A DNA stretch of 64,000 nucleotides from assembly GCA_035547425.1 (NCBI GenBank), contig DASZUU010000029.1, forward strand, positions 1 through 64,000, given 5' to 3'. This DNA comes from Alloacidobacterium sp035547425. Lineage in GTDB: Bacteria > Acidobacteriota > Terriglobia > Terriglobales > Acidobacteriaceae. The translations under genes and the position numbers were made by a program. The notes beneath the pieces were generated by a model. That model was given only the letters and a program-made list of their open reading frames with translations. It had not been told where the DNA came from and searched no databases. Below, in pieces: positions 42,181 through 49,746 of this stretch (its first letter is position 1; every line of letters starts with the position of its first letter).

Positions 42181-43089
42181 ATGTCATCGACTGAAACGAT
42201 TGAGGAACTGAATCGGCGCATTGCTTCGGATGGATTTGCCCGGGTGATTGCGGGCGAAGGCGGGCTGCCGAAGGTGCGGGTGCAGACAGAGGCGGCGGAG
42301 GCGGAGATTTATCTGCATGGGGCGCAGGTGACGTCGTGGCGTCCGGCGGGAGCGGAGGAAGTCATCTTTTTGAGTAAGGCTTCGCGCTTTGAGGATGGGA
42401 GGGCGATTCGCGGCGGCGTGCCGGTCTGCTTTCCGTGGTTTCGAGCGAAGGCGGATGATGCGAAGGCTCCGGCGCATGGTTTTGTGCGAACGAAGGCGTG
42501 GCGGCTGGATTCGGTGAAGCGGGATGGCGATGCCGTGGTGGTTGCGTTTTCGACGGAGAGCGATGAGGGGACGAAGCGCTGGTGGCCGCATGATTTTCAC
42601 CTGGCGCATCGGGTGACGGTGGGCGCGGAGCTGAAGATGGAGCTGGTGGTTACGAACACGGGCGCGGATGCGTTCACCTTTGAAGAGGCGCTGCACACGT
42701 ATCACCGCGTGGGTGACGTGGAGAAGGTTAGCGTGGCGGGGCTGGATGGAGTGACGTTTCTGGATAACACGGATGCGAATCGCAGGAAGATGCAGCAGGG
42801 CGATGTCGTGATGACGAAGGCTACGGATAACGCGTATCTGGAGACGGAGAGCGCTTTGACGCTGGTGGATTCTGTGCTGGGGCGGCGTGTTGCGATTCAT
42901 AAGGAGCATTCGCGGACGACGGTGGTTTGGAATCCGTGGGAGAACGGGGCGAAGGCGCTGGCAGATTTAGGTGATGCGGAGTGGCGGGAGTTTGCCTGCG
43001 TGGAGGCCTGCAATATTTTGAGTGGCGCGGTGAAGCCTGCTCCGGGAGAGCGGCATGCGATGACGGCGCGGATTCAGGTTTTGGGGTGA
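42181..43089 (+). CDS. D-hexose-6-phosphate mutarotase (YeaD-like)
   Basis: A 302-residue aldose-1-epimerase-fold enzyme that interconverts the anomers of glucose-6-phosphate-type sugars. Motifs: EIYLHGAQVTSWRPAG, GGVPVCFPWF (phosphate/sugar binding), APAHGFVRTKAWRL with the catalytic His, EEALHTYHRVGDV with the second His, and the terminal EACNILSGAVKPAPGE. The ATG at 42181 is the first in frame with family similarity; the open frame upstream continues without a match. It diverges from the 41136 gene. Confidence 0.9.
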   Translation: MSSTETIEELNRRIASDGFARVIAGEGGLPKVRVQTEAAEAEIYLHGAQVTSWRPAGAEEVIFLSKASRFEDGRAIRGGVPVCFPWFRAKADDAKAPAHGFVRTKAWRLDSVKRDGDAVVVAFSTESDEGTKRWWPHDFHLAHRVTVGAELKMELVVTNTGADAFTFEEALHTYHRVGDVEKVSVAGLDGVTFLDNTDANRRKMQQGDVVMTKATDNAYLETESALTLVDSVLGRRVAIHKEHSRTTVVWNPWENGAKALADLGDAEWREFACVEACNILSGAVKPAPGERHAMTARIQVLG

Positions 43090-43111
43090 TGCACAAATTG
43101 ATGGGTCGTTG

Positions 43112-43178
43112 CTTCGCAACGATTTCGCACGAGCGTTGCTCGTGCGGGTTCCCCCCTTCGGCAAGCTCAGGATGACAA
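43112..43178. repeat. Palindrome plus GCTCAGGATGACA repeat fragment
   Basis: GCACGAGC-GTT-GCTCGTGC (perfect eight-base-pair hairpin) is followed by CTTCGGCAAGCTCAGGATGA, a truncated form of the right half of the composite intergenic repeat. It fills the gap between two same-direction genes. Confidence 0.6.
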
Positions 43179-43197
43179 GTTATATTTTGAGGATTTG

Positions 43198-44205
43198 ATG
43201 CGGCGATTCTTTTTGTGGGTTGTGCTTTCGTTATGTGCGACGATGCCGGCCGCGGCTTCGGCTGCGCCGGGTTGCAGCGATGTTCCTCATGCCGATCATC
43301 CGAGTGCGCGGCTTTCCAATGGCGATGTGGATGCGCTGGTGTTTCTGCCTGATCCGCAAAAGGGATATTACCGCGCGATGCGGTTTGATTGGGCGGGCGT
43401 GATTCCTTGCCTTTCGTACAAGGGGCATCGCTATTGGGGCGAGTGGTTCTCGAAGTACGATCCGCTGATTGCGGATGCGATTACAGGGCCGGTGGAGGAG
43501 TTTCGTTCAAATGACGGCGGACTGGATTATGGAGTGGCGAAGCCCGGTGATCTGTTTGTGAAGATTGGAGTGGGCACGCTGCGGAAGATCGATGACTCGC
43601 CTTACAAGTTCATGCTGGATTATCCGCTGGTGGATGCGGGGAAGTGGACGGTGCATGCGAGCAAGCGGTCGATCCGGTTTGAGCAAAGGTTGCAGTCGCC
43701 GATTGGGTATGCGTATGTCTACACGAAAACTTTGCGGCTGGATAAGCATGGCGCGGTGCTTGCCCTGGAACATGAACTGAAAAATGTGGGCACGAAGACG
43801 ATTGAGACGGACGTCTACGATCACGATTTCTTCATGCTGGACGGCAAGCCCACAGGACCGGGGATGAAGGTGAAGTTTGCTTTTACTCCGAGAATGGACC
43901 CTGCGCCGGATGCGTCGTTGGCGAAGATTTCCGGTAACGAGCTGGCGTATTTGCAGGAGGTGCAGCCGCATCAGACGGTGGCCGGGGATATTACCGGGTA
44001 TTCGAATAAGGTGAGCGATTACGACATCACGGTTGAGGATTCGACGAGTGGTGTTGGGGTGGAGCAGACGGCGGATTCGCCGATTGCGAAGTTTTATCTG
44101 TGGTCGATTCCGACGACGATTTCACCGGAGGCTTATATTCACTTGAGTATTCCGTCGGGGAAGTCGCAGAGGTGGGTGATTCGGTACCGGTTTTTTGCTC
44201 AGTGA
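43198..44205 (+). CDS. Exported conserved hypothetical protein
   Basis: A 335-residue protein starting at ATG 43198 with a signal peptide (FFLWVVLSLCATMPAAASAA). The mature part is beta-rich: LSNGDVDALVFLPDPQKGYY, RFDWAGVIPCLSYKGHRYWG, LEHELKNVGTKTIETDVYDH and WSIPTTISPEAYIHLSIPSG. The alternation resembles galactose-mutarotase-like super-sandwich folds, and the preceding gene is a real mutarotase, but no catalytic histidines line up. Probably a periplasmic sugar-binding or modifying protein; uncertain. Confidence 0.65.
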   Translation: MRRFFLWVVLSLCATMPAAASAAPGCSDVPHADHPSARLSNGDVDALVFLPDPQKGYYRAMRFDWAGVIPCLSYKGHRYWGEWFSKYDPLIADAITGPVEEFRSNDGGLDYGVAKPGDLFVKIGVGTLRKIDDSPYKFMLDYPLVDAGKWTVHASKRSIRFEQRLQSPIGYAYVYTKTLRLDKHGAVLALEHELKNVGTKTIETDVYDHDFFMLDGKPTGPGMKVKFAFTPRMDPAPDASLAKISGNELAYLQEVQPHQTVAGDITGYSNKVSDYDITVEDSTSGVGVEQTADSPIAKFYLWSIPTTISPEAYIHLSIPSGKSQRWVIRYRFFAQ

Positions 44206-44252
44206 TATTCCCAGCCTTCGGCTACGCCCCAGGATTACAGAGGTTTGTTGTG

Positions 44253-44370
44253 TGTGGAGGAACCCCACCCTTCCGCTTCGCGTCAGGATGGGGCACCCGG
44301 TATCTTGCCGGTGCAGTGGAAAAGCAGGTCCTTCGACTCCGCGCTGCGCGCTTCGCTCAGGATGACAATA
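44253..44370. repeat. Composite intergenic repeat, copy 1
   Basis: The left half (ACCCCACCCTTCCGCTTCG... AGGATGGGGCACCC, about 44261-44298) and the right half (GCAGGTCCTTCGACTCCGCG ... CTTCGCTCAGGATGACAA, 44324-44368) fill most of the gap between the 43198 gene and the convergent AAA+ gene. Both halves recur at 47645-47770. Confidence 0.85.
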
Positions 44371-44403
44371 AACGTTGTAGTGCTAGTTGCATACTGTAGT
44401 GCT

Positions 44404-45930
44404 TTAGTTGAAGCCGCGGCGGGTGCGGCGCTGCGCCCAGTCGTCGGCTTCACGTTCCATCTCTCGTTCGGAGGCGCGGCCGGTGTTGCGGGCCTTGTCC
44501 GGCGCGGCGAAGCCTCGTTCTTCTGTTCGCGTGATGCGGTGATGGGCGTACATGCCTTCGAGGAGGAACTCGGCGGCGGCTACCAGGTGTTCGGGGTCGG
44601 AGCTGGACTTGATCTTCAACGGCGATAGTTTTTCGACGAGCCCCTGAATCTGCTTTAATTCGGCGGCGATGGCGGTGGCGGGCTGATCGTCATCGAACTT
44701 GATGGTGCCTCCGAGATTGAACCACTGCTCGATCTGCTGCGTGTTTGTTTCCTCAAAATACTTGTCGTAGATTTTGCCGATGGCGACGCGGAGGATTTCG
44801 CGCACGACGGTATCGGCTCCGCGCATTTCACCTTCGTATTCGAGCTCCAGCTTGCCGGTGATGCCGGGCAGCGCGGCGTAGAGATCGCTGATGCGAGGCA
44901 GGATGAGTGTTTCGTTATTGAAAAGCGCGCGGCGCTCGGCGCTGGAGATGATGAGATCGAGGGTGGAGATGGGGAGGCGCTGGCTGACGCCGCTGCGCTT
45001 GTCGACCTTCTTGTCTTCGCGGGCGGAGAAGGCAACCTGTTCGACAATTTCGCGCATGTAGTGCGGGATTTCGAGCTTGCCGAGGCCGCGATTGCTCCAG
45101 GTTTCCTGCGCGGTGATGGCGATGCCTTCTTCGAGGGTTTCAGGATAGTGCGTGCGAATCTCGGAGCCGATGCGGTCTTTGAGCGGGGTCACGATTTTTC
45201 CGCGGGCGGTGTAGTCTTCGGGGTTGGCGCTGAAGACGAGGGCGACATCGAGGGCGAGGCGCACGGGGTAGCCCTTAATCTGCACGTCGCCTTCCTGCAT
45301 GATGTTGAAGAGCGCGACCTGGATTTTTCCGGCGAGATCGGGCAGCTCGTTGATGGCGAAGATGCCGCGATTGGCGCGGGGAAGCAGGCCGTAGTGCATG
45401 GTGAGCTCGCTGGATAAATCCTGCCCGCCGCGAGCGGCCTTGATGGGATCGAGGTCGCCGATGAGGTCGGCTACGGTGACGTCGGGCGTGGCGAGTTTTT
45501 CGACGTAGCGATCGTCGCGGGTCATCCAGGCAATGGGGGTGGCGTCGCCTTTTTCGGCGATGAGGTCGCGGCTGCTTTTGCTTAATGGGTTGTAGGGATT
45601 GTCGCGGATTTCCGAGCCTGCGATGTAGGGCGAGTATTCATCGAGGAGCGCGGTGAGCGCGCGCAGGATGCGGCTCTTGGCCTGGCCGCGAAGGCCAAGG
45701 AGGATGAAGTTCTGTTTCGAGAGCAGGGCGTTGACGATTTGCGGGACAACGGTGTCTTCGTAACCGACGATGCCGGGAAAGATGGTTTCTCTCGCTTTGA
45801 GGCGGGCGATGAGATTCTCGCGCAACTCGTCTTTGACGCTGCGGGATTTAAGACGTGCTTCGGAATAGGCTGTGCTCTTGCGTAGTTCTCCGAGGGTTTG
45901 CGGCAACTGGCGATTCGTCGGCATCGTCAC
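44404..45930 (-). CDS. Magnesium chelatase (ChlI/BchI)-like AAA+ ATPase
   Basis: A 508-residue AAA+ protein with AGGAG before its ATG. The nucleotide site is unusual: GLRGQAKSR in place of a GxxGxGKS loop (Ala at the second glycine position). Walker-B-like GIFAINELPDL and sensor VFSANPEDYTARG follow, plus the ChlI-type insertion region VGYEDTVVPQIVNALLSKQN near the start. The C-terminal 120 residues are charged and helical. Proteins of this type work with a VWA partner, and the likely one is at 37198-38445. No chlorophyll or cobalamin genes are near, so this is a general remodelling ATPase rather than a true magnesium chelatase (inference). Confidence 0.83.
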   Translation of the reverse strand: MTMPTNRQLPQTLGELRKSTAYSEARLKSRSVKDELRENLIARLKARETIFPGIVGYEDTVVPQIVNALLSKQNFILLGLRGQAKSRILRALTALLDEYSPYIAGSEIRDNPYNPLSKSSRDLIAEKGDATPIAWMTRDDRYVEKLATPDVTVADLIGDLDPIKAARGGQDLSSELTMHYGLLPRANRGIFAINELPDLAGKIQVALFNIMQEGDVQIKGYPVRLALDVALVFSANPEDYTARGKIVTPLKDRIGSEIRTHYPETLEEGIAITAQETWSNRGLGKLEIPHYMREIVEQVAFSAREDKKVDKRSGVSQRLPISTLDLIISSAERRALFNNETLILPRISDLYAALPGITGKLELEYEGEMRGADTVVREILRVAIGKIYDKYFEETNTQQIEQWFNLGGTIKFDDDQPATAIAAELKQIQGLVEKLSPLKIKSSSDPEHLVAAAEFLLEGMYAHHRITRTEERGFAAPDKARNTGRASEREMEREADDWAQRRTRRGFN

Positions 45931-45990
45931 TCCTGATCTTTAGTATGACTGGTTGTTCGATGAGGCGTAATCCGGGAAGGATTCCGGAAG

Positions 45991-46596
45991 CTACATGACG
46001 TGCCCGTTGCCGCGCGCGGTTTTGGCGGCATGGGCGCTGAGATGCAGCTTGGGAAGCATGATTTTGTAGAACTCGCAGAGGCGCCGGGTGCGTTCGGCAT
46101 CGGAGCGCAGGCTGAGTAGTTGCTGCTTGAAGCCGAGATCGGCGGGCAAGGCCCAGGCGAGTTGAAAGGATATCGGGAGGTCGAGGTCGACGTGGGCGGG
46201 CTGGTGCTCGATGCCGGCGAGCTCGAAGACCTCAAAATGCAGCGCGACACATTCTTCGCGCATGGCGCGGGTGGAGGGATCGCCGTCATCGCTGAAGAAG
46301 TCGACCTCCGCTTCGAGGAAGCTGCGGGAGTTATCGAGCAGCTCAATTTCGAAGCGGTCCTGGCCTTCGCAGAGAATGTCGAGGCGGCCATCGTCATATG
46401 TATGCAGGACGCGAACGATACGGGCCATGCAGCCGATGACGGCAAGGCCTTCCTGCTGCGCGCGCACGACACCGAAGCAGCTCTTTTCGGAGAGGCATTC
46501 GGAGATCATCTCCTTGTAGCGCTCTTCAAAGATGTGGAGCGGCAGGGGAGTTCCCGGAAAGAGCACGACGTCCAGGGGGAATAGGGGAACTTTCAT
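45991..46596 (-). CDS. LON N-terminal (substrate-binding) domain protein
   Basis: A 201-residue stand-alone LON substrate-binding domain: VPLFPLDVVLFPGTPLPLHI at the start, FEERYKEMISECL, FGVVRAQQEG and VIGCMARIVRV, with an all-helical C-terminal half. It lacks the AAA+ and protease parts of Lon. Such proteins are common in soil bacteria and cyanobacteria; the role is unknown. It is encoded 60 bases upstream of the AAA+ gene on the same strand, so it may be co-transcribed with it. Confidence 0.88.
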   Translation of the reverse strand: MKVPLFPLDVVLFPGTPLPLHIFEERYKEMISECLSEKSCFGVVRAQQEGLAVIGCMARIVRVLHTYDDGRLDILCEGQDRFEIELLDNSRSFLEAEVDFFSDDGDPSTRAMREECVALHFEVFELAGIEHQPAHVDLDLPISFQLAWALPADLGFKQQLLSLRSDAERTRRLCEFYKIMLPKLHLSAHAAKTARGNGHVM

Positions 46597-46683
46597 AATT
46601 TGCCATTATGCGCGTTTTCCGCGCATTGGAAAGCCGCAGAGCCTATTTTTGTTTTGATAGGCTGCTACGGTTTTGTGAGTAGA

Positions 46684-47001
46684 TTACGCGCCCAGCTCCA
46701 AATCGTCGAGCATCGCCTGCATCTCGCTCAAGGCATGCTGGTTGCCGGTGCGGCGCGCGCTGGCGATGCCTTCGGCGAGACGCAATTTTGCTTCGTCGGC
46801 GCGTCCGGCTTTGGCGAGAGTTTGGGCGGCCATGAAGTAGCCGGCGGTGTAGTCGGGATGATCGGAGACGAGCCGCTGGAATTCGCTGAGAGCGGTATCG
46901 GTGTTGCCCTGGCTTGCGTGTTCCATGGCAAGGCCGTAGCGGGCGAAGGCGTTGGTTGGATCCTGCGTGAGGATTTCAGTAAGTGCTGCGATTTTGTCCA
47001 T
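46684..47001 (-). CDS. Small TPR protein
   Basis: Starting at ATG 47001 gives 105 residues with two or three TPR-like helical pairs (LTEILTQDPTNAFARYGLAM; GNTDTALSEFQRLVSDHPDY; AKAGRADEAKLRLAEGIASA). It is cytoplasmic with no signal peptide, and is a probable adaptor. The open frame continues upstream into non-conserved sequence. It is divergent from the thioesterase gene. Confidence 0.75.
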   Translation of the reverse strand: MDKIAALTEILTQDPTNAFARYGLAMEHASQGNTDTALSEFQRLVSDHPDYTAGYFMAAQTLAKAGRADEAKLRLAEGIASARRTGNQHALSEMQAMLDDLELGA

Positions 47002-47133
47002 CGATCTGATTATTTCGCTGTTGGGCGGGCTGTGCAAACCGATGGGTGGGGCGCGGTTGCTTAAATTGATGCGATTGCCGACACTGATAAAGAAGCCCTT
47101 TTTCAATGAGGGTTGGAAAGGTTAGTTCTCTGC

Positions 47134-47640
47134 ATGAATTTTTCGGGGCATCCGCTTCCGGTGCGCAAGACGGCTGAGTCGCAGTCGGAGATGACGGAAC
47201 TGATTCTGCCAAATGATACGAATACGCTGGGGAACCTGCTGGGCGGCAGGCTGATGCATTTTATCGACCTGGTGGGAGCGATGGCGGCATATCGCCACTC
47301 GCGCACACATGTAGTGACGGCTTCGATGGACCACATTGATTTTATTGCGCCGGTGCATGTGGGCGATCTGCTGATTCTGAAGTCGTCGCTGAACCGCGCG
47401 TTTAACACTTCGATGGAAGTGGGCGTGAAGGTTTGGGTGGAGAACACGATTGCGGGAACGCATCGGCACGTGGCTTCGGCATATCTGACGTTTGTAGCGG
47501 TGGATTCGCAGGGGCGCAGGGTTCCGGTTCCAGGGCTCGAGCCGGAGACGGAAGAAGAGAAGCGGCGCTTTGAAGATGCGGGGCGGAGACGGGAACTTCG
47601 GCAAAAGGAACTGGGGCACAAGCGGGGTAGTAAGGGTTGA
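47134..47640 (+). CDS. Acyl-CoA thioesterase (hotdog, YciA-like)
   Basis: A 168-residue hotdog-fold thioesterase starting at ATG 47134. The active-site segment NDTNTLGNLLGGRLMHFID (Asn and Asp of the YciA/BACH branch), THVVTASMDHIDFIAPVHVG and the strand TSMEVGVKVWVENTIAG are typical. It hydrolyses acyl-CoA to free acid and CoA. The C-terminal 35 residues are charged and helical (ETEEEKRRFEDAGRRRE). Single gene, followed by an intergenic repeat. Confidence 0.88.
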   Translation: MNFSGHPLPVRKTAESQSEMTELILPNDTNTLGNLLGGRLMHFIDLVGAMAAYRHSRTHVVTASMDHIDFIAPVHVGDLLILKSSLNRAFNTSMEVGVKVWVENTIAGTHRHVASAYLTFVAVDSQGRRVPVPGLEPETEEEKRRFEDAGRRRELRQKELGHKRGSKG

Positions 47641-47644
47641 GTTT

Positions 47645-47770
47645 GTGGTTTCCCACGCTTCCACTTCGCATTCGCTCAGTGTCAGGATGGGGCACCCACG
47701 TTTCTTGCTGATGCCGAGGAAATGCAGGTCCTTCGACTGCGCGCTACGCGCTTCGCTCAGGATGACAACC
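47645..47770. repeat. Composite intergenic repeat, copy 2
   Basis: The same left half (47646-47698) and right half (47724-47768, GCAGGTCCTTCGACTGCGCG then CTTCGCTCAGGATGACAA) as at 44253-44370, with about 12 extra bases in the left half (ATTCGCTCAGTG), which the 23.5-kb copy also has. Confidence 0.85.
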
Positions 47771-47821
47771 AAGTAGTAATTTGCAGCTAGTTGATTAGGG
47801 TTTAGAGATTCAGGAGTTTTT

Positions 47822-48658
47822 ATGGCACATGGACATGCACCGCAGCCGCCGGCACCTACGCCGCTGCCGGGAGTGGCGAATATTGTTGCAATCGGATCGG
47901 GCAAGGGTGGGGTAGGGAAGACCACAGTTGCGGTGAATACGGCGATTGCGCTGGCGAAGCTGGGATATAAGGTTGGGCTGATCGATGCGGATATTTATGG
48001 GCCGAATGTTCCGCTGATGGTTGGGTCGGGGCAGCAGCCGAAGGTGCTGGCGAACAACCAGATTGAGCCGAATACGGCGCATGGGGTCAAGGTCATCTCT
48101 GTCGGGTTTATCTCGCCCGGCGACAAGCCGCTGGTGATGCGGGGGCCGATGCTGCACCAGATCATTCGGCAGTTTTTGCAGCAGGTGGAGTGGGGTGAGC
48201 TGGATTTTCTGCTGATTGATTTGCCGCCAGGGACGGGCGATGTGGTGATTTCGCTGGTGCAGACGGTTCCGTTGACCGGGGCGGTGGTGGTTTCGACGCC
48301 TTCGGATGTGGCGCTGCAGGATGCGCGCAAGGCGCTGGAGATGTTTCACCAGGTGAATGTGGATGTGTTGGGGATTGTGGAGAATATGAGTCACTTTACC
48401 TGTCCGCATTGCCACCATGAGATCGATATTTTCTCCAAGGGCGGCGCGGAGCGGACGGCGAAGCAGTTCAATATTCCGTTCCTCGGGTCGGTGGAGCTTG
48501 ATCCGGAGATTCGAGCGGGCGGCGACAAGGGACTGCCGGTGGCGCTGCTCGGTGAGGATTCGCCGACGGCCAAGGAGTTTTACGCTGTGGCTCGGGGCGT
48601 GGCGGAACGGGCCCAGGCGATTTCTGCCAAGGCTGAAAATGTGTTTGAGATTTCGTAG
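47822..48658 (+). CDS. mrp: Mrp/ApbC-type P-loop ATPase (Fe-S cluster carrier)
   Basis: A 278-residue deviant-Walker ATPase of the Mrp/NBP35 family, a scaffold and carrier for Fe-S clusters. AGGAG lies five bases before the ATG. Motifs: IGSGKGGVGKTTVAVN, the LIDADIYGPNVPLM switch, LLIDLPPGTGDVVI and the cluster-binding pair in FTCPHCHHE. The usual N-terminal DUF59 domain of about 100 residues is absent; only a short Pro-rich leader is present, as in the short ApbC form. Single gene. Confidence 0.92.
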   Translation: MAHGHAPQPPAPTPLPGVANIVAIGSGKGGVGKTTVAVNTAIALAKLGYKVGLIDADIYGPNVPLMVGSGQQPKVLANNQIEPNTAHGVKVISVGFISPGDKPLVMRGPMLHQIIRQFLQQVEWGELDFLLIDLPPGTGDVVISLVQTVPLTGAVVVSTPSDVALQDARKALEMFHQVNVDVLGIVENMSHFTCPHCHHEIDIFSKGGAERTAKQFNIPFLGSVELDPEIRAGGDKGLPVALLGEDSPTAKEFYAVARGVAERAQAISAKAENVFEIS

Positions 48659-48670
48659 GCTGGGGTAGGG

Positions 48671-48719
48671 ACTCCCACCCTCCCACTTCGGCCTCGCTCA
48701 GGGGTAGGATGAGGCACCG
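48671..48719. repeat. Partial intergenic repeat (left half only)
   Basis: CTCCCACCCTCCCACTTCGG followed by CCTCGCTCAGGGGTAGGATG and AGGCACC is a diverged left half of the composite repeat, located between mrp and rpsT. Confidence 0.6.
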
Positions 48720-48741
48720 GATTATGCTAAGACTGAGAATG

Positions 48742-48772
48742 AAAAAGGCTGGAGAATTTCTCCAGCCTTTTG
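48742..48772. terminator. Bidirectional terminator between mrp and rpsT
   Basis: AAAAGGCTGGAGAA and TTCTCCAGCCTTTT are perfectly complementary, with A and T tails on both sides, between two convergent genes and 19 bases from the rpsT stop. Confidence 0.9.
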
Positions 48773-48790
48773 TTCGGAAGCGCTGAGTTC

Positions 48791-49066
48791 TTAGGCAGTC
48801 TTGAGGGACGCAGCCTTGACGCGAGCGGCGAGGCGGCTCTTGTAGCGCGAGGCGGTATTGTCGTGAAGAATGCCCTTCTGCACGCTTTTGTCGAGAGCGG
48901 AGACGGTCAGCTTGAACTGCTCGTTGATGGCGGTGGTATCGCCCTTGGCGATGGCTTCGCGCAGGGCGCGGAGGCTGCCGCGAACGCGGCTCTTATTGGC
49001 GCGGTTTACCGCAGTCTTTCTCTCAGTCTGACGGGCGCGCTTCAACGACGAAACATGGTTTGCCAT
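48791..49066 (-). CDS. rpsT: 30S ribosomal protein S20
   Basis: A 91-residue S20, the small helical 16S-rRNA-binding protein. ATG 49066 has AAGGA seven bases upstream. MANHVSSLKRARQTERK, NRANKSRVRGSLRALREAI and KGILHDNTASRYKSRLAARV are clear family segments. The length is standard. Monocistronic. Confidence 0.96.
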   Translation of the reverse strand: MANHVSSLKRARQTERKTAVNRANKSRVRGSLRALREAIAKGDTTAINEQFKLTVSALDKSVQKGILHDNTASRYKSRLAARVKAASLKTA

Positions 49067-49334
49067 GGGTGTTTCCTTAACTTTCCTTTTGGAATGGGAT
49101 GCAGGCAGAAGAGACGCACATGCCACATCCCCCGCAAAATATTAGTTTATGGGAATTTGGGAGTTGGGTCAAGGGACTGAAACGTCCAGGTAGGAGCGGC
49201 TTCGCCGCCGTTTTGCTGTTAGATTTCGCTCGTCAATTCAGCAGGACTTGGGTTATTGGGCTTGAGGTATCCCAAGTCTCATAAGCGAGACATGAGACAC
49301 CCGACGATATAGGAAAATTTTGACTGTGATTGCA

Positions 49335-49642
49335 TAAAAGTGAAGGGGCGAGTTTCCCTTGCGGGATTTTCGCCCCTTCATTTTCCGATTTTTAGAAGCT
49401 CTGGTTCGGGTTCCAGATCACAACTTTCTCAGCTTTAGAACTATGTGAGGCCTGCGAACCTTGCGGTCGCGCTCCCCAACATCTTTCCTGTGCTTCGTCC
49501 GTTATGAGAGCTTTCTCGGCGCCGTCGTAGAGCCTCCAGTTGCCTGACTGCCCCGTGAGTTCCGTTGCCGGTACTCTGACAGCTCCTTGTCTACTCTCTT
49601 CTTCTGGAAGATTGCTCTTCCGTTGAAAAGAAGCATACGCCC
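49335..49642 (-). ncRNA. Candidate structured non-coding RNA with terminator
   Basis: The 680-base gap between rpsT and the kinase has no gene. On the minus strand it can fold into nested helices: AGAAAGCTCT (49516-49507) with AGAGCTTCT (49402-49394), inner CACA/TGTG and GATGT/ACAT pairs, then a GCGACC/GGTTCGC hairpin closed by a GCAA (GNRA) tetraloop at 49454-49470. A further hairpin (GGAAG/CTTCC) lies near 49610-49640. An 11-base-pair stem at 49341-49380, also with an inner GCAA loop, is followed by CTTTTA and would terminate the RNA. The rod-like shape could be a 6S-type RNA, but no consensus was confirmed. Confidence 0.45.
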
Positions 49643-49746
49643 GCTGGAAGAGAATGCAATAGGGTTTGAAAGATTTTGTGCTGTGGAAATAGCGTATTTA
49701 TTGTGGAAATGCGATGTGCAGATTTTTGCATGCTGCTTGCTGATAA

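Noticed and set aside
42184..42909. Minus-strand open frame of 241 codons, Arg/His-rich
   Set aside because: Antisense to the mutarotase gene; its composition is typical of a GC-rich shadow frame.
37198..45930. Anti-phage defence island made of methyltransferase, AAA+ ATPase and VWA protein
   Set aside because: The genes are 6 kb apart, in different orientations, separated by metabolic genes, and no other defence gene is nearby; the AAA+/VWA pair is more simply a housekeeping chaperone.
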